Source: DASYHS01 sp035998295 (GTDB lineage Bacteria; Pseudomonadota; Alphaproteobacteria; Azospirillales; Azospirillaceae). Taken from it: a DNA stretch of 64,000 nucleotides. A program made the position numbers and the translations under genes. Location: the NCBI RefSeq assembly GCF_035998295.1, contig NZ_DASYHS010000024.1, forward strand, positions 9,449 to 73,448, written 5' to 3'. Every line of letters begins with the position of its first letter. Within the stretch, counting starts at the first letter, position 1. Below the pieces are notes generated by a model, which worked only from the letters and a program-made list of their open reading frames with translations, had not been told where the DNA came from and did not search any database. Of this stretch, positions 62,726 through 64,000 are shown piece after piece.

Positions 62726-63498
62726 TGGCCGGGACGCACCTGGTGTCGATCGTCGGCCTGTCCTCCCTGCTCGGCACCGCGGTCGCCGACGCGCTGCTGG
62801 CCGAGCCGTCGGTGCGCGTGCTCGGGACCTGCCGGACCGGGGCCGGCCGGGTCGAGGACCTGCGCGCGCGCCACGGCGGCCGCCTCGATCTGCGCACCGT
62901 CGACGTGCTGGAGGCGGGGGAGCGCGACCGGCTGCTGGACGAGATCGCCGCGGCCGCGCCCGAAGGCGACCTGACCTTGCTCTATTGCTGCGGCAAATGG
63001 GTGTGCGGACCCATCGCCGACCTGGACCCGGCCACGATGCGCGAGGCCCTGGAGATCGGGCTGGCAGCACCCATGGCGCTCGTCTCGGGGCTGGTGCGGC
63101 GGCGGCGCGCCGCACTTCCGGGCCTGCGCATCGTGATCGTGACCGGGCTCGGCGGCGAGAAGGCCGGGGTCGCCTACAACGCGGTGTTCGGCGCGGTGAC
63201 CGGTGCCGTCTACAACTTCGTGCGCGGCGTCGCGATGGAGCTGGCCGGCACCGGCGCCGTCTGCATGGCGGTGGCGCCCGGCCTGTTCGACAAGGGCCAG
63301 CCTTATATCCACGAGCTGTGCGCCGGGCTCGTGACCGGCCGGCCGACGCCGGTCGGCGAGGTGGCGGGCTGGGTCGCCGACCAGATCCTGCGCGGGCCGC
63401 CGGCGCTGAACGGCGCCGTCGTCGAGATCGGCGGCGGCCTCTTCAACTACCAGGACGCCGCGCGCATCCTCGCGGGCGGCAGGGGAGGCGGGCCATGA
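62725..63498 (+). CDS. Short-chain dehydrogenase fold lacking the catalytic lysine
   Basis: A 257-residue SDR-like protein. The Rossmann loop reads VGLSSLLGTAVADALL at about 8, a degenerate form of TGxxxGIG. The catalytic region reads IVIVTGLGG and AYNAVFGAVTG: the Tyr is present but the Lys of YxxxK is Phe. The remaining core (VYNFVRGVAMELAGTGAVCMAVAPGLF) and tail (VEIGGGLFNYQD) are normal. Activity as a dehydrogenase is therefore doubtful; it may bind ligand or act on another substrate. Its GTGATG start overlaps the previous stop. Start ATG 62725. Confidence 0.82.
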   Translation: MAGTHLVSIVGLSSLLGTAVADALLAEPSVRVLGTCRTGAGRVEDLRARHGGRLDLRTVDVLEAGERDRLLDEIAAAAPEGDLTLLYCCGKWVCGPIADLDPATMREALEIGLAAPMALVSGLVRRRRAALPGLRIVIVTGLGGEKAGVAYNAVFGAVTGAVYNFVRGVAMELAGTGAVCMAVAPGLFDKGQPYIHELCAGLVTGRPTPVGEVAGWVADQILRGPPALNGAVVEIGGGLFNYQDAARILAGGRGGGP

Positions 63499-64000
63499 CC
63501 GCACGCCGGCCGAAGCTGGTGGCGCTGTGCGGCGTCGACGGCGTCGGCAAGACCACGCTGCTGCGCGCGCTCGAAGGCGCGCTGCCCGCCGGCAGCACCC
63601 GCATCGTCGGCCGCGGCCCGGCCCCGTGCGAGAGGCTGGTCGAGCGCCGCTTCCCGCGCCGCTTCGGCGATCATCGCGACTGGATCGCGGGCGATTTCGC
63701 GCGCGCGGTCGCCGTCGCCTGCGCCTTCGACTACGTCGCCTTCCACGAGACCACGGTCGCGCCCCTGCTGGCCGGGGCCGGGGCCGGGGCCGGGGCCGGG
63801 GCCGGGGATGGGGCCGGGGATGGGGATGGGGACGGGCCAGACCTGGTCGTGACCGACCGCCACGCCGCCTGCTTCCTCGCCTACGCCCTGTGCGCGGACG
63901 AGCCGGACGCGCTGGCGCTGGAACTGCTGCGCGGCGTGCCGGAACCCGACCTCGTCCTCCACGTGACGGTGCCCGAGACGGTCAACCGCGCCCGCTCGGC
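63495..64000 (+). CDS. Thymidylate-kinase-like P-loop protein (second), 3' truncated
   Basis: The frame starts at ATG 63495, overlapping the preceding stop (ATGA), and runs off the window end, so at least 168 residues are visible. Walker A is CGVDGVGKTTLL at about 12-23, FDYVAFHETTVAPLL at about 78 and VVTDRHAACFLAYAL at about 114-129, with LVLHVTVPETV near the end. Between about 92 and 112 lies an insert of alternating Gly-Ala and Gly-Asp from a GGGGCC-type DNA repeat, absent in the first kinase. It is homologous to the kinase at 60951 in the same cluster. Confidence 0.82.
   Translation, partial: MTARRPKLVALCGVDGVGKTTLLRALEGALPAGSTRIVGRGPAPCERLVERRFPRRFGDHRDWIAGDFARAVAVACAFDYVAFHETTVAPLLAGAGAGAGAGAGDGAGDGDGDGPDLVVTDRHAACFLAYALCADEPDALALELLRGVPEPDLVLHVTVPETVNRARS
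63771..63837 (+). repeat. Hexanucleotide GCCGGG repeat inside the second kinase
   Basis: GCCGGG is repeated six times at 63771-63806, followed by GAT/GGG/GCC/GGG units to 63837. It encodes a Gly-Ala then Gly-Asp run within the kinase. Repeats of multiples of three keep the frame. Such a tract is prone to slippage, and the length may differ between strains. Confidence 0.8.

Noticed and set aside
63771..63837. GCCGGG repeat as a CRISPR or regulatory array
   Set aside because: It is a simple in-frame repeat without spacers inside a kinase gene.

Overview
The window is a high-GC (about 70 %), gene-dense segment of an alphaproteobacterial chromosome, most likely from the order Rhodospirillales. 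The signs are a fused MnmC, fused sensor proteins, a TamA/TamB pair, several chemoreceptors, ergothioneine EgtB, EgtB-type aerobic metabolism, and long open frames on both strands, as expected at this GC. I see no rRNA, no insertion sequence and no CRISPR array. One tRNA, Leu(CAA), is present. All identifications come from reading the sequence and recalling protein families; no search was run.

Positions 1-4.1 kb hold a truncated YibQ-type polysaccharide-deacetylase relative, rppH, and a co-directional cold-shock or RNA-remodelling run: cold shock protein, a tailed IF-1, a DEAD-box helicase and a small conserved protein. Positions 4.1-10.8 kb hold mnmC, a DUF2267 protein and two chemoreceptors separated by cobP/cobU. 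Positions 10.8-20.6 kb hold an AI-2E family permease, a CHASE/PAS histidine kinase with its single-domain response regulator, egtB, a HIT protein, an NDH-2 and a secreted M28 peptidase. Positions 20.6-29.2 kb hold envelope and translation genes: typA with a terminator-like hairpin in its leader, then divergent tamA-tamB. Positions 29.2-38.1 kb hold an IalB-like exported protein, a coiled-coil protein with a decayed partial duplicate, a DadA-like oxidase, RlpA, a 7TMR-DISM hybrid kinase and OsmC.

Positions 38.1-44.4 kb form a catabolic or uptake unit: a NitT/TauT-type ABC transporter, a dihydroorotase/hydantoinase-family amidohydrolase and a CobW GTPase, divergent from an IclR regulator. Together they suggest import and ring opening of a cyclic amide or ureide by a metal enzyme. 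Positions 44.4-56 kb hold polA, tRNA-Leu, a GFA protein, an ABC-F protein with a possible leader switch, a cysteine-synthase-like enzyme, an ECF42-type sigma factor with its DGPF/YCII partner, murI, a phosphodiesterase and a KamA-family radical SAM protein.

The most unusual region is 56.2 kb to the end: at least eleven co-directional, largely start/stop-overlapping genes. In order they are a 62-residue protein, a divergent RibB paralogue, a class III aminotransferase, an unknown protein, a nucleotidyltransferase, a TagD-like cytidylyltransferase, a glycerophosphodiester-phosphodiesterase-like protein, a thymidylate-kinase-like protein, a GT28/MurG-like glycosyltransferase, a short-chain-dehydrogenase fold lacking its catalytic lysine, and a second thymidylate-kinase-like protein carrying a GGGGCC repeat. 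I do not recognise it as a described pathway. My working inference is assembly of a CDP-activated amino-polyol or glycerol-like phosphate group on a small molecule or glycan.
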